A stretch of DNA of 64,000 nucleotides, from assembly GCA_000802095.1 (NCBI GenBank), contig JUEB01000001.1:62001-126000 (forward strand). Reading direction: 5' to 3'. Below, in pieces: positions 1 through 8,163 of the stretch. The stretch comes from Peptococcaceae bacterium BICA1-7 (GTDB lineage: Bacteria; Bacillota; Desulfotomaculia; Desulfotomaculales; Desulfocucumaceae). Under the pieces are notes generated by a model. It was given only the letters and a program-made list of their open reading frames with translations. It did not search any database and was not told the origin of the DNA. Positions within the stretch are counted from its first letter, which is position 1, and the number at the start of each line of letters is the position of its first letter. The position numbers and the translations under genes are program-made.

Positions 1-1
1 C

Positions 2-403
2 ATTCTTTATAAAACAGGAAGCCTGTCCGAAGAGGAAACTGCACTGATACAGCAGCACCCGCTGCAGGGAAGCAGCATGCTTAATAAAATTGAGCGCTAC
101 CGGCAATACTCCGACATAGTGCTCTATCACCATGAGTTTTTTAACGGCCAGGGCTACCCACACAGGCTTTCCGGATCTGATATTCCGCTTCTCTCCAGGA
201 TAATAGCAGTTGCCGACGCATACGAGGCCATGACCTCAGACCGCCCGTACAGAAAAGGATTCTCACACAGGGAAGCGGTTAACCGATTTAGGATAAGCCG
301 GCATATACAATGGGACCCGGACATTACGGATTCTTTTTTACGGGCCATTAAAGGCTTTTCGGGCAGCATCGGTATAATAAGCGGAACAATAGACCAGTTG
401 TGA
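2..403 (+). CDS. HD-GYP domain c-di-GMP phosphodiesterase, C-terminal fragment
   Basis: The reading frame is open from the left edge of the window, so the gene begins outside it. The visible 133 residues carry the second half of an HD-GYP domain: an HP..G turn, then HHE followed eight residues on by NGQGYP, the form of the HHExxDGxGYP signature, and then the IIAVADAYEAMTSDRPYR segment typical of the family. HD-GYP proteins hydrolyse the second messenger cyclic di-GMP. The end of the domain looks normal, with a WDPDITDSFL segment that resembles the usual FDP....F. The metal-binding HD pair and any sensor domain lie upstream and cannot be judged. A PilZ c-di-GMP receptor lies about 950 bp downstream, so both are probably part of c-di-GMP signalling, although they are separate transcription units. 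Confidence 0.9.
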   Translation: MLYKTGSLSEEETALIQQHPLQGSSMLNKIERYRQYSDIVLYHHEFFNGQGYPHRLSGSDIPLLSRIIAVADAYEAMTSDRPYRKGFSHREAVNRFRISRHIQWDPDITDSFLRAIKGFSGSIGIISGTIDQL

Positions 404-716
404 TATAAATCGATGTAATGATATCGGTTTCATCTAATGGAGCTGTACTGCAGCCTTATAATAATTACAAAAAACCTTGTCATTCTCCTGGCCCTCAATA
501 GCTAAAAAGCATTACGGCATGGAAGTCTTTGTAGCAACGGAAGGCCGTTAGAATAAAAATCAGGCCGCAGTGTCAGTAAACAATGTTCAAAACCCTTAAA
601 ATGCTATTAATACAGTAAAAAAATGCAAAAATTCGGCTAGATTAATAATTTTAAAGAGTTTGATCAACTGAAGCTATTGATAATCACTTTTTAGTATGTA
701 AATTATTGAAATAGCA
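404..716. other. Intergenic region without recognisable gene
   Basis: This AT-rich stretch between the HD-GYP gene and the next promoter holds only frames of about 20 codons with no ribosome site. No hairpin terminator, repeat family member or RNA gene was recognised in it. Confidence 0.5.
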
Positions 717-745
717 TTGACAATAGTGTTATCTTTGTTTAGAAT
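717..745 (+). promoter_or_regulatory. Sigma-A-type promoter of the 101-aa conserved gene
   Basis: A perfect TTGACA (717-722) is followed after 17 bp by TAGAAT (740-745, one mismatch to TATAAT). It lies 42 bp upstream of the start codon at 788, and an AGGAG ribosome site sits at 775-779. This is one of the best-matching promoters in the window and suggests strong vegetative expression of the small gene behind it. Confidence 0.75.
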
Positions 746-787
746 TAGCAAGTGTAATATTTTTCTTGGATGAAAGGAGTTGATTAT

Positions 788-1093
788 ATGGCCTTTGAAA
801 TCTATAAACCACGTGGCGAAAGACAAGAAAAAGCCCCTATAGTATCTTTATCAAAAACATCTATAGTACTTAATAATGTAGCAAGAGAAAAAATAGGGAC
901 TTCCCGGATTGAACTGGCATATGATAGACATGGAAAGACAGTTCGTATCCGTGGTGTTGAAGAAGGCGGCATGGAGATCAAGAAAACCAAGGTTTTTGGT
1001 AAGGGCTTCTTCAACCAGTTCGGCATTAACAAAAAGGGAAAATTTGAGGCAAGGTACGAGCCTACCGAAAACTCCCTGTACGTTAAGCTATAA
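788..1093 (+). CDS. Conserved hypothetical protein, 101 aa
   Basis: The start ATG at 788 was chosen because AGGAG lies 8 bases upstream; the earlier in-frame ATG at 770 overlaps that ribosome site. The protein begins MAFEIYKPRGER and has a mixed beta-rich pattern (SLSKTSIVLNNVAREKIG, IELAYDRHGKTVRIRG). This resembles small conserved Firmicute proteins of unknown role, with a segment that superficially recalls AbrB/SpoVT swapped-hairpin folds. A near-consensus promoter in front and a strong terminator behind make it a single-gene unit. No catalytic motif or signal peptide is visible. It should be cytoplasmic; function unknown. Confidence 0.85.
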   Translation: MAFEIYKPRGERQEKAPIVSLSKTSIVLNNVAREKIGTSRIELAYDRHGKTVRIRGVEEGGMEIKKTKVFGKGFFNQFGINKKGKFEARYEPTENSLYVKL

Positions 1094-1094
1094 T

Positions 1095-1134
1095 AATATA
1101 ATCCCGCTTTCCTAAATGCGGGATTATATTTTTT
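1095..1134 (+). terminator. Rho-independent terminator
   Basis: A perfect 13-bp stem (1095-1107 with 1118-1130) and a 10-base loop run into a T tract ending at 1134, directly after the stop codon of the 101-aa gene. Confidence 0.9.
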
Positions 1135-1211
1135 CAACCATGTTTATAATATCAACTACTATGCCAGAACCCGCCTACCACACCCCCTACTACAATTCTT
1201 ATAATTCCCCA

Positions 1212-1239
1212 TTGACTATATTTGCTGAAGGACTATTAT
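1212..1239 (+). promoter_or_regulatory. Candidate promoter of the PilZ gene
   Basis: TTGACT (1212-1217) and TATTAT (1234-1239) are separated by 16 bp. They lie about 110 bp upstream of the PilZ start, in a gap bounded on the left by a terminator, so some promoter is required here. Confidence 0.5.
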
Positions 1240-1347
1240 ATTTGTATATAGAATTTGTCAGTGAGGCACAACAACTCCCTGCCTTTATAGCAACGGTGGA
1301 TATGTGTTTTTTGGTCTTCCACAATTCATAACTGGAGGCATAATGGA

Positions 1348-2001
1348 ATGACCCCATTAAAACTGAATCAAAAAATATATGTCTTAAAGCCGGAATACAG
1401 GGAAACTTTTATTTCAGTTATTGAGCAAATAGAAGAAAAAAAGGAAATAACCATCGCCCTCCCCCTGTCCCAGTCCTCTCCGCTGCCTGCAAGGATAGGA
1501 GATCTGCTTACCATAAGGATACCCTCGGAATCTTTTTGCATGGAGTTTACAACATCTGTAAAACAGGTAAAGATGGACAATATACCGCTGTACGTGCTTG
1601 CATACCCCGACCGGTTTAATAGGGTACAGCTTAGAAAGCATGTGCGGATTAAAACACTGTTGGAAATACAATACTGCAGGATGCCCCTTTCAGGAGAGAA
1701 ACCGGACTTTCAGAAGGCTATGGCGCTTGATATTAGCGCCGGGGGAATGAAAATATCGGTGCCCGGTGAAATAGAGGAGGGGGAAACGCTTCTGGTGGCC
1801 TTTGAACTGCCGATTAAGGCCGTGGTTCACAGATTTGAGCTGGAGACCACTGTAATGCGCTCTTTCAAAGTGGAAAAAGTTAAAAGAATTGTTTTCCAGC
1901 TGGGACTTTTATTCAATGACACAACCAGCGCCCAGAGGGATATAATATTTAGCTACATATTCAGCAGGATGGCCGATCTGAGGAAAAGTGGAAAGGCCTG
2001 A
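1348..2001 (+). CDS. PilZ domain protein (YcgR/YpfA-type c-di-GMP receptor)
   Basis: A 217-aa cytoplasmic protein with an N-terminal flagellar-brake-like (YcgR-N) beta domain, about residues 1-90, and a C-terminal PilZ domain. The c-di-GMP binding motifs are both intact: RxxxR at R96-R100 (RKHVR) and DxSxxG at D128-G133 (DISAGG). In Bacillus, the related protein slows flagellar rotation when c-di-GMP is high. Here the target could equally be the Tad pilus system elsewhere in the window, but nothing in the sequence decides this. GGAGG at 1334-1338 supports the ATG at 1348. It converges with udk, whose stop is 14 bp away on the other strand. Confidence 0.88.
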   Translation: MTPLKLNQKIYVLKPEYRETFISVIEQIEEKKEITIALPLSQSSPLPARIGDLLTIRIPSESFCMEFTTSVKQVKMDNIPLYVLAYPDRFNRVQLRKHVRIKTLLEIQYCRMPLSGEKPDFQKAMALDISAGGMKISVPGEIEEGETLLVAFELPIKAVVHRFELETTVMRSFKVEKVKRIVFQLGLLFNDTTSAQRDIIFSYIFSRMADLRKSGKA

Positions 2002-2014
2002 CCAAACTTTAGAC

Positions 2015-2629
2015 CTACATATACCTTATCATTTTTGAGACCTGGGATATAATGGTTTCAACACCCACCACATTAAAACCGCCCTCTGGAATAATTATAT
2101 CGGCATATTGCCTCGAAGGCTCAACATACATTTCATGCATGGGCTTAACGCTTTTTATATACTGGCTGAAAATAGCCCCCAGGGTCCGGCCACGCTCTTC
2201 CAAATCCCTTTTTATCCTTCTCATGAGTCTTATATCGGCGTCTGTCTGTACAAAAACCTTTAGGTCAAGGAGATCCCTCAGCCCTGGGTAATGAAGAATC
2301 AGTATGCCCTCCACCACAATTACCTCAGCGGGCCCCAGGGGAATCAATTGTTTTTTCCTGGTGTGGGTGGTAAAATCATACTGCGGTATCCTTACCTGCT
2401 GGCTGTTCTTAAGGCCCTCCAATGTTTTTATCATCATATCAACATCTAAGGATCCTGGATGGTCAAAATTAAGTCCCTGTCTATCTTTAAAGGGCACATT
2501 GCTCCTGTCTATATAAAAACAATCCTGTTCGATCATTATTGCCCTGTCCAGAAAAGCCCCGGCCACCGCCCTGGCCACTGTTGTTTTTCCCGATCCCGTT
2601 CCCCCTGCAATACCGATTACTATAGGCAA
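2015..2629 (-). CDS. udk: Uridine kinase
   Basis: Phosphorylates uridine and cytidine with GTP or ATP in pyrimidine salvage. The P-loop GIAGGTGSGKTTVAR lies at the N terminus, followed by the family segments DCFYIDRS, FDHPGSLD and VVEGILILH (substrate and Walker B region) and the lid segment RLMRRIKRDLEERGR. The TTG at 2629 is preferred because a GGGGAGGGAG ribosome site lies just upstream; a longer frame from 2668 would place that site inside the gene. The resulting 204 aa matches the family's usual length. It is preceded by a hairpin terminator of the upstream gene, so it probably has its own promoter. Confidence 0.9.
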   Translation of the reverse strand: MPIVIGIAGGTGSGKTTVARAVAGAFLDRAIMIEQDCFYIDRSNVPFKDRQGLNFDHPGSLDVDMMIKTLEGLKNSQQVRIPQYDFTTHTRKKQLIPLGPAEVIVVEGILILHYPGLRDLLDLKVFVQTDADIRLMRRIKRDLEERGRTLGAIFSQYIKSVKPMHEMYVEPSRQYADIIIPEGGFNVVGVETIISQVSKMIRYM

Positions 2630-2693
2630 ATTAATTCTCCCTCCCCATATTTTTTTATTTCTATACAACTGAGGTGTATACCTCTTCCGGGGG

Positions 2694-2722
2694 AAAAAGA
2701 AAAGCCCCTATTACATGGGCTT
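2694..2722 (-). terminator. Rho-independent terminator between the 111-aa gene and udk
   Basis: Read on the minus strand, AAGCCC (2717-2722) pairs with GGGCTT (2702-2707) across a 9-base loop and runs into a T-rich tract. It starts 5 bp after the stop of the 111-aa gene. Confidence 0.65.
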
Positions 2723-2727
2723 GTAAA

Positions 2728-3063
2728 TTATTTGCCTTTTCTGGTCCTTTTACGGCGGGGTCCCTCATCAATAAAAAGAGAGGGCTGGTGCACAGCCTCC
2801 GGATAATAATAATTGTACCCGTTCCCCGGCCTCCTATAAAGCTTTTTTACCTGGCTGTAATTGAACCTGGAACGGCGGCAAATATATTTCAGAAGGTCTT
2901 CACGGTTTGGAAATTTAAACTGCATGGCCCTGTATTTTCTAAGCAGGCCGTGGTATGAAGTAACCACCCTGAGGTCGGTAAGGGTAAGAAAATCTTTTAT
3001 TAAATCGTCCTCATCAGTATAAACCACCCATTCACCGGTGGGCAGCGCCCATATGTCATTCAA
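2728..3063 (-). CDS. Hypothetical protein, 111 aa
   Basis: A small soluble protein I cannot assign to a family. It is acidic and aromatic at the N terminus (NDIWALPTGEWVVYTDEDD), has a central helical part rich in R/K (LLRKYRAMQFKFPNREDLLKYICRR), and ends in a strongly basic tail (RRKRTRKGK). The tail and arginine-rich middle suggest nucleic-acid contact, which is inference only. The TTG at 3063 was chosen because GGGGTGA lies 7 bases upstream; an ATG at 3084 in the same frame has no ribosome site. A terminator follows it. Confidence 0.65.
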   Translation of the reverse strand: MNDIWALPTGEWVVYTDEDDLIKDFLTLTDLRVVTSYHGLLRKYRAMQFKFPNREDLLKYICRRSRFNYSQVKKLYRRPGNGYNYYYPEAVHQPSLFIDEGPRRKRTRKGK

Positions 3064-3304
3064 ATCTGCTTCACCCCAGCCCATAAAAGAATTTAGGGAC
3101 GCAGCGCCTGCACACTGCTATATATATAATAACTGCAGTAATTTAATAAGAACAATGTTTTTTTGGCTACTACCCGGAGTCCTCCCGAATAAGGAAGGAT
3201 AATAAGTGTTTTAAGCAGTATTAAATAAAAAGTAGAAGCTGTAACCATTATATCACGGCCGCCAGGGGATGTCTTAAAGCCGTCAGTGGCCGCAGGAGGT
3301 ATTT

Positions 3305-3964
3305 ATGCTAGATAATGATATTGCCCTACATCTTTTAGGGCGGCATCCCACCATCGTTGACGAATCGGCCTATCTTTTATCAGCGGTGCTGCTTCCTATG
3401 GTTAACAAAGGCGGCAGGGATTATGTGCTGTTTGAGGTAAGGTCAAAGGACCTCAACCGGCAGCCGGGAGAGATTTGCTTTCCCGGCGGGAAAGTGGAGA
3501 ATGGGGAGCGGCCCGACCCCCTGGTGACGGCAATAAGGGAAACCAGTGAGGAACTGGGCATAACATACAAGGAAATAGAGGTTCTGGGACCTCTGGATAT
3601 AATGGTTACTCCCCTGGGAGCCATGGTCTACCCCTATGTGGGCAGAATTGACATCTCCCACATACAGCCCAACCCCAAAGAGGTGGAAAGTGTGTTTCTG
3701 GCGCCCATTGATTTTTTTCTTGAGACCCCTCCCTATGTAACCAATGTAGAGGTGGCCACCAGGTATGACCGGGACTTCCCTCTGGAAAAAGTACCCTCCA
3801 CATACAAAGCGGGCTGGCAGGTCAGAACAGCTTATCCCATGTACTTTTACGAGTACGAAGAACATTTCATATGGGGTCTTACCTGCCGGATTATGCAAAA
3901 TTTCCTGCGCATATGCTGGCCCGGACACCCAATTTTTAAAGAGCCCATGAAAAAATGGAAATAA
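3305..3964 (+). CDS. Nudix hydrolase, CoA pyrophosphatase-like (NudL/YeaB type)
   Basis: A 219-aa Nudix protein. The Nudix box begins GGKVENGE and ends AIRETSEELGI, with the metal-binding glutamates present but one residue more than usual between the GG and RE elements. Just ahead lies RSKDLNRQPGEICFPGG, which fits the LLTxRSxxxRxxxGxxxFPGG pattern of CoA-pyrophosphatases. These cleave CoA or its derivatives to 3',5'-ADP and phosphopantetheine. The substrate here is inferred, not proven. AGGAGGT at 3294-3300 fixes the ATG at 3305. It stands alone, transcribed away from the 111-aa gene. Confidence 0.85.
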   Translation: MLDNDIALHLLGRHPTIVDESAYLLSAVLLPMVNKGGRDYVLFEVRSKDLNRQPGEICFPGGKVENGERPDPLVTAIRETSEELGITYKEIEVLGPLDIMVTPLGAMVYPYVGRIDISHIQPNPKEVESVFLAPIDFFLETPPYVTNVEVATRYDRDFPLEKVPSTYKAGWQVRTAYPMYFYEYEEHFIWGLTCRIMQNFLRICWPGHPIFKEPMKKWK

Positions 3965-4059
3965 CTAGCCGGGGTAAATGCTATACTAATAAAAAAATAG
4001 TGATTTTCTACCTTTTTCATGATATTCTATAGGCAAAATTTGAAATAAGGTGATGAAAT

Positions 4060-4221
4060 ATGAAGAAGAAGACAGATATTAATAAAAATGATGATTTGAG
4101 TCTTGAAGAAATTATTGATAAGCTAAAGGAGCAACTTCTGGTTGAGGGCACCAAAAAAGCAAATGAGGATGATCTGGGAAGTATGGTGAGGCAGTGGCTG
4201 AATGAAGATAAAAGGCACTAA
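4060..4221 (+). CDS. Small hypothetical protein, 53 aa
   Basis: A short frame starting MKKKTDINKNDDLSLEEII with an AAGGTGA ribosome site 4-8 bases upstream of the ATG at 4060. It is highly charged and predicted helical (EIIDKLKEQLLVEGTKK, SMVRQWLNED). A strong terminator follows 28 bp after its stop, which supports a real transcription unit. No family recognised. Confidence 0.6.
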   Translation: MKKKTDINKNDDLSLEEIIDKLKEQLLVEGTKKANEDDLGSMVRQWLNEDKRH

Positions 4222-4249
4222 CCATTGAAAAACCTCCAAGGAAATAATT

Positions 4250-4284
4250 AATAGCATGGGCCTGAGCTGTCCATGCTATTTTTT
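4250..4284 (+). terminator. Rho-independent terminator
   Basis: AATAGCATGG (4250-4259) pairs perfectly with CCATGCTATT (4271-4280), followed by TTTT. It ends the 53-aa gene and may also stop transcripts from the converging HPP gene. Confidence 0.85.
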
Positions 4285-4347
4285 GCCGCCCACAGATTTC
4301 GCCGCAAAATAACCCCCAAAAAAATAGGAGGAAGCCAGCGCCGGTAT

Positions 4348-4911
4348 TTAAAACCAGTAATCGGGATACTTCCGCTCACTGGAAAGGTTGTTCACCAGCA
4401 CCGCTATTACCACCAGACAGAAAATGCCTATGCCCACCGGTGAAAGAATAAATTCAAAGCCCTGACCATTATATACCGCCACAAAGGCCGTGGCCCCCCC
4501 GGGCGGGTGCAGGGTCCGGGTGACTGTCATGGCTATAATGGCGGCAGTGACCCCTAGGGCTATTACCCACCAGGAGTTCCCCAAAAGCTGGAAGGCAGAA
4601 ACCCCGGCCAGGGCCGATATCAAATGGCCCCCTATAACATTTCTGGGCTGTGCCATGGGAACATGGCAGGAGGCATAAAGAAGCACAGCGGTGGCCCCGA
4701 AGGATGGAAGCAAGAGAGGCAGTCTGTAATGGGCAGCCAGAAGGCAGATAAAGCCCAGACCGGCCAGACTCCCGATAGCGGTAACCAAAAGCCCTGACCA
4801 GGAAATGCTGGGCAAATCCTGACACCTTCCGCCCTTCATCTTACAGAAATATTCCTTCACCAGCACCGAGGCGCCAACTGTCTTTTCCGTCTGATTCGAA
4901 GCCTCATCCAT
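4348..4911 (-). CDS. HPP family integral membrane protein
   Basis: A 187-aa protein with a ~40-residue soluble N terminus followed by four predicted transmembrane helices. The signature HPPGGATA lies between helices 3 and 4, and PSFGATAVLLY and PMAQPRNVIGGHL are the other conserved loops. HPP proteins in plants and cyanobacteria have been tied to nitrite transport; the role in Clostridia is unknown. GGGAGGG lies upstream of the ATG at 4911. No partner gene sits next to it; it is divergent from the response regulator at 5180. Confidence 0.85.
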   Translation of the reverse strand: MDEASNQTEKTVGASVLVKEYFCKMKGGRCQDLPSISWSGLLVTAIGSLAGLGFICLLAAHYRLPLLLPSFGATAVLLYASCHVPMAQPRNVIGGHLISALAGVSAFQLLGNSWWVIALGVTAAIIAMTVTRTLHPPGGATAFVAVYNGQGFEFILSPVGIGIFCLVVIAVLVNNLSSERKYPDYWF

Positions 4912-5179
4912 ACAATAATCCCTCCCCGCCTGCTACTACCATTGTACACCCCGAGGCCAGGGGATTCCACCATACTTATCACTCTTTCCCTGTGTTTTTG
5001 ATCACACCTCCAGTCAGCCATATACCTGGCCGGCCCAGGCACTACACTCTCTTAGAAAGGCCTCTCCCCAATTTCACTAAAAATTAAAATATTGCTAACC
5101 CATATTTAACATATACATGTCCTGCTTTTAACAATAATTTTATATCCTTAGGCTAGCAGGAAGGGCGGGAGGTGTCATA

Positions 5180-5899
5180 ATGCCCTTGATACTGGTGGTT
5201 GATGATGAGGCCAATATTGTCGAGCTTTTAAAATTTACCTTGCAAAAAGAGGATTACAGGGTCATTTCGGCACCGGACGGATCCACCGGTCTGTCCATGG
5301 CCGCCGAATACCTTCCGGATCTTATTATTCTCGACATAATGATGACCGGCAGAGATGGCTTCGAGGTCTGCCGCGCTCTGAAGGCCAGACCCGAAACAGC
5401 CGGCATACCGATAATCATGCTGAGCGCCAAAAGTGATGATATTGACAAGATTCTTGGACTGGAGATGGGTGCTGAAGACTATGTGACAAAACCTTTCAGC
5501 CCCAGGGAGCTGCTGGCCCGTATAAAGGCCAGCCTGCGCCGCCGGCAGTATCTGAATGAGAGCTTAAGATCCTCCGGGACACAAAAGGAGCTTGTTTATA
5601 ACAATCTGATTATCCGGCCGGAGAAATACGAAGTGGATCTGCACGGTAAAAGGATCTACCTGTCTCCCAAAGAATTCGAAATACTGGAGGTGCTGGCCTC
5701 CAATCCGGGAAGGGTTTTCAACAGGGAGATGCTTCTGGAAAGGATATGGGGGTTCAATGAGCTGAGGGAAACCAGAACGGTGGATGTGCATATAAGATAT
5801 TTAAGGCAGAAGATAGAAGAGGACCCCTCCCGACCGGTGTATATTGAAACAGTGCGGGGTGTGGGCTACAGGTTCAACGACAAACCGCCCTCCGTCTGA
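5180..5899 (+). CDS. OmpR/PhoP-family response regulator (orphan)
   Basis: A 239-aa two-domain regulator. The receiver domain has the acidic pocket D8-D9, phosphoacceptor D52 (in LIILDIMM) and the conserved lysine in TKPFSPREL. A winged-helix DNA-binding domain follows from about residue 135, ending YIETVRGVGYRF. GGGAGGTG at 5167-5174 fixes the ATG. Genes of this type nearly always have a histidine kinase directly downstream; here the next 270 bp contain only a repeat element and then an opposite-strand gene, so the partner kinase must be elsewhere or was lost. Confidence 0.9.
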   Translation: MPLILVVDDEANIVELLKFTLQKEDYRVISAPDGSTGLSMAAEYLPDLIILDIMMTGRDGFEVCRALKARPETAGIPIIMLSAKSDDIDKILGLEMGAEDYVTKPFSPRELLARIKASLRRRQYLNESLRSSGTQKELVYNNLIIRPEKYEVDLHGKRIYLSPKEFEILEVLASNPGRVFNREMLLERIWGFNELRETRTVDVHIRYLRQKIEEDPSRPVYIETVRGVGYRFNDKPPSV

Positions 5900-5968
5900 A
5901 GAAGCCGGCAGCCTTTATAAGAAATGGCCAAACCATTCTATCCTGAAAACCTCTCGGGTCTCTATCAG

Positions 5969-6135
5969 CCACAGAGGGCACAGAGATCACAGAGAATTAG
6001 CTCACAGGCACTACTCTAAAAGCAAGAAGCCAATAATTCGGGGAAACCTGTCAGCCGTATCCAATTTATTTAAAAATATTTTTTTAAGCATGCAAGCAAG
6101 ACAAAAAACCTCTGTGTCCTCTGTGTGCTCTGTGG
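5969..6135. repeat. Repeat family A, copy 1 (inverted-repeat-bounded element)
   Basis: The left arm starts CCACAGAGGGCACAGAGATC and the right arm, at 6109-6135, is its imperfect reverse complement ending CTCTGTGG. About 110 bp lie between, including CAGGCACTACTC near the left arm and GCATGCAAGCAAGAC near the right. The same arms and internal blocks recur at 21120-21284 and 37397-37565. It is non-coding and lies between convergent genes. Confidence 0.8.
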
Positions 6136-6172
6136 CTTTAAAAAGGACCGGAAAGCTATGCCTGTAAGCATT

Positions 6173-7315
6173 TTATTTGAAGCTCTTATCATCCAGCACT
6201 CTAAACCCGAAGCTTCGGTAAACCAGCTGCAAAAGGGTATCGCCAATCCTCCCGTGGTGGTCCAACTCCTTTACTGCCATTGGGGTGAACCAGTAAGGCA
6301 GGGTGATATCCTGGTATCTGCTTAAAACATCAGCGCCCGCAGCATAATAATCCTGGTATTCCGGATCACCAAGCCCTTTGGAGCGCACGTTTTCCAGGGC
6401 CACCTTGGCCACGAAGAGCCCCATGTAATTAGCCTCGCTGTAAATTCTCCTGGCAAAGCTCAGAGTGTTGTATACCGCATCCTTTATAACCAGATGGTTA
6501 AGAAAAAAAGCTTCCCCTGATGGCATTTTGGTTCTGCTCACCGGAATATCCCTCCGGTACAGTATCATACCGGACCTCAGTATTTCCAGAGCCTGAAAGC
6601 CATGTTCCAGTATGATGCCCTCGGGCTCAAACCTTATTCTGGCCGGCTTGAGGTCCTCCCATGTCTGCAGGGCCTTTTTTTCTATCTGGTCCAGCATAAT
6701 CCCGGTAAAAAAAGGGTGTATTATGTACTGGTTTAAGGGGACAGGGCAGCTGATCACTTTGATGGTGGGAACACCGGTCTCCACCTCGGCCAGCTTCTGG
6801 GCTATCAGGGCTTTTACCTGACCTTTGTTCTGCCTGCTTTTTTCAAAAAGCCTGTCCAGTATATAGCGGTCGGTCTCGGGCGCCGGGTCGGAGCCCTCAC
6901 CGTTGCGGCGGTATATACGCCCGTCCCTGGTAATGTGCGGGGGATAGCTGCTCTCTTCGATACGGGCGACCAGCACCCCCCTGCCCGGACTTTCGGGCAG
7001 ATCAACTATTTTGGAGGTAAACAGCGGCACCGGATTTATACCGTCTCTGCAGATGTGCCTGAGCCTGTCCTTTGGCCCGCCGGTAAGCTCTATGCCGGGG
7101 AAGGCCAGGGGCATGTTCTGAGGGTTTCTGGCATCAACCCCGATCAGTATCCAGCCCCCGAAGGTATTGGCAAAGGAGGCTACAATTTTGGCCAGGTTGT
7201 GGGGAAAGTCCTCCTTGTACTCCATGTAAAGTCCTTCGGCTATCTCGTTCCTGGCCAGCAGGTCCAGGTCGCCTCTCTCCAACTGCTCCACCGGCTTGTT
7301 AAAAAAATTTATCAT
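6173..7315 (-). CDS. AlbA_2 (Schlafen-type) domain protein
   Basis: A 380-aa protein. The N-terminal ~150 residues form an AlbA_2 / divergent AAA-4 domain: EYKEDFPHNLAKIVASFANT, GGWILIGVDAR, then the strand-rich DLPESPGRGVLVARIEES and a YRRNGEGS turn. Such domains occur in nucleic-acid-associated regulators. The remaining ~220 residues are not recognised. The ATG at 7315 starts MINFFNKPVEQL; a longer frame to 7537 would overlap the upstream gene. It follows a helical protein on the same strand at 71 bp, separated by a hairpin. Confidence 0.75.
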   Translation of the reverse strand: MINFFNKPVEQLERGDLDLLARNEIAEGLYMEYKEDFPHNLAKIVASFANTFGGWILIGVDARNPQNMPLAFPGIELTGGPKDRLRHICRDGINPVPLFTSKIVDLPESPGRGVLVARIEESSYPPHITRDGRIYRRNGEGSDPAPETDRYILDRLFEKSRQNKGQVKALIAQKLAEVETGVPTIKVISCPVPLNQYIIHPFFTGIMLDQIEKKALQTWEDLKPARIRFEPEGIILEHGFQALEILRSGMILYRRDIPVSRTKMPSGEAFFLNHLVIKDAVYNTLSFARRIYSEANYMGLFVAKVALENVRSKGLGDPEYQDYYAAGADVLSRYQDITLPYWFTPMAVKELDHHGRIGDTLLQLVYRSFGFRVLDDKSFK

Positions 7316-7354
7316 TGGTTGCAACCCCGTCCGCTTTTGTTTATGTAATGGAAA

Positions 7355-7373
7355 GTGGGCCCAAAAGGCCCAC
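7355..7373 (-). terminator. GC-rich hairpin between two minus-strand genes
   Basis: GTGGGCC pairs with GGCCCAC across a 5-base loop just after the stop of the gene at 7387. The following minus-strand bases are only moderately T-rich, so this may attenuate rather than fully stop transcription. Confidence 0.4.
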
Positions 7374-7386
7374 TGGCGATATCCGT

Positions 7387-7980
7387 TTAATGTCGGTATA
7401 CCTTGACCACACAGGATTTGACATGTCTGAAGATATCCCGGAAGGCATCCAGCATGGACTGGTATATGGCTGAGGATTCCGGTGTGCATATGCCGTTTAT
7501 AAACCTGTCCTCGTGCCGCCTGGTAAATCTGAAACAATCCCCAATGAGCTTGTCTGCCATAGCCTCCAGTCCGGCCTTGTTCTTTTCGCTGCGCTGGCTC
7601 AAGTATCCGGTGAGGTCTTCCAGCAGCTTTTTCCCTCCGCTAAACAGCACGTCCAGTTCCTGCACAGCCCAGTTGCTGAAAAGAACACTCTGGTTAACCT
7701 TGTCATGGGTGGCCCGCATGATGCTCTCAAGCCCCAGCCTTATATATTCAAGATCTCTCATTACTTCATATTTCCCGGCCATTTCTTTGGCGGATGCTCC
7801 ACTGATAAGGGGCATTTTAAGTACTGTCTTTTTCATGGAACTGGCGGTGGAAGCACTTAATTTCTCCACCTCGGAAAGGTATTCCTCCCGGTGGCGGTAG
7901 AAATCATGGGTTATGCCATCCAGCATGTTTTTTAATTCCATGCTTACATTGTAGAGATCCATGCTGCTTTTTTCGTTCAT
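7387..7980 (-). CDS. Hypothetical helical protein, 197 aa
   Basis: Almost entirely predicted alpha-helix with long amphipathic stretches (SMELKNMLDGITHDFYRHRE, EYIRLGLESIMRATHDKVN, LLEDLTGYLSQRSEKNKAGL), loosely recalling PhoU-like helical bundles. No family is claimed. The ATG at 7980 (MNEKSSM) is preferred, because the GGGG ribosome site abuts the ATG at 7989 but lies 9 bases before this one. No membrane segment or signal peptide. Followed by the AlbA_2 gene on the same strand, so the two may be co-transcribed. Confidence 0.7.
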   Translation of the reverse strand: MNEKSSMDLYNVSMELKNMLDGITHDFYRHREEYLSEVEKLSASTASSMKKTVLKMPLISGASAKEMAGKYEVMRDLEYIRLGLESIMRATHDKVNQSVLFSNWAVQELDVLFSGGKKLLEDLTGYLSQRSEKNKAGLEAMADKLIGDCFRFTRRHEDRFINGICTPESSAIYQSMLDAFRDIFRHVKSCVVKVYRH

Positions 7981-8163
7981 GTGGATCATCCCCTTTCACT
8001 CCAGGCTTGGTATTTCTTCTATTATACCTTCGGGCAGTGACTTTTCCAACAATCAACTGGCCACAGACAGAAAATATGTTTGATCTGGCCATTGATTGAG
8101 TGAATTATACAGGTTAAACTTGTAGGGGGGTCAGTCCCCCCTTTAAATACTATACGGAGTTGA

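Noticed and set aside
404-716. Short frames in the first intergenic gap, such as a 22-codon one starting near 438
   Set aside because: No ribosome site, no coding pattern and no conserved features.
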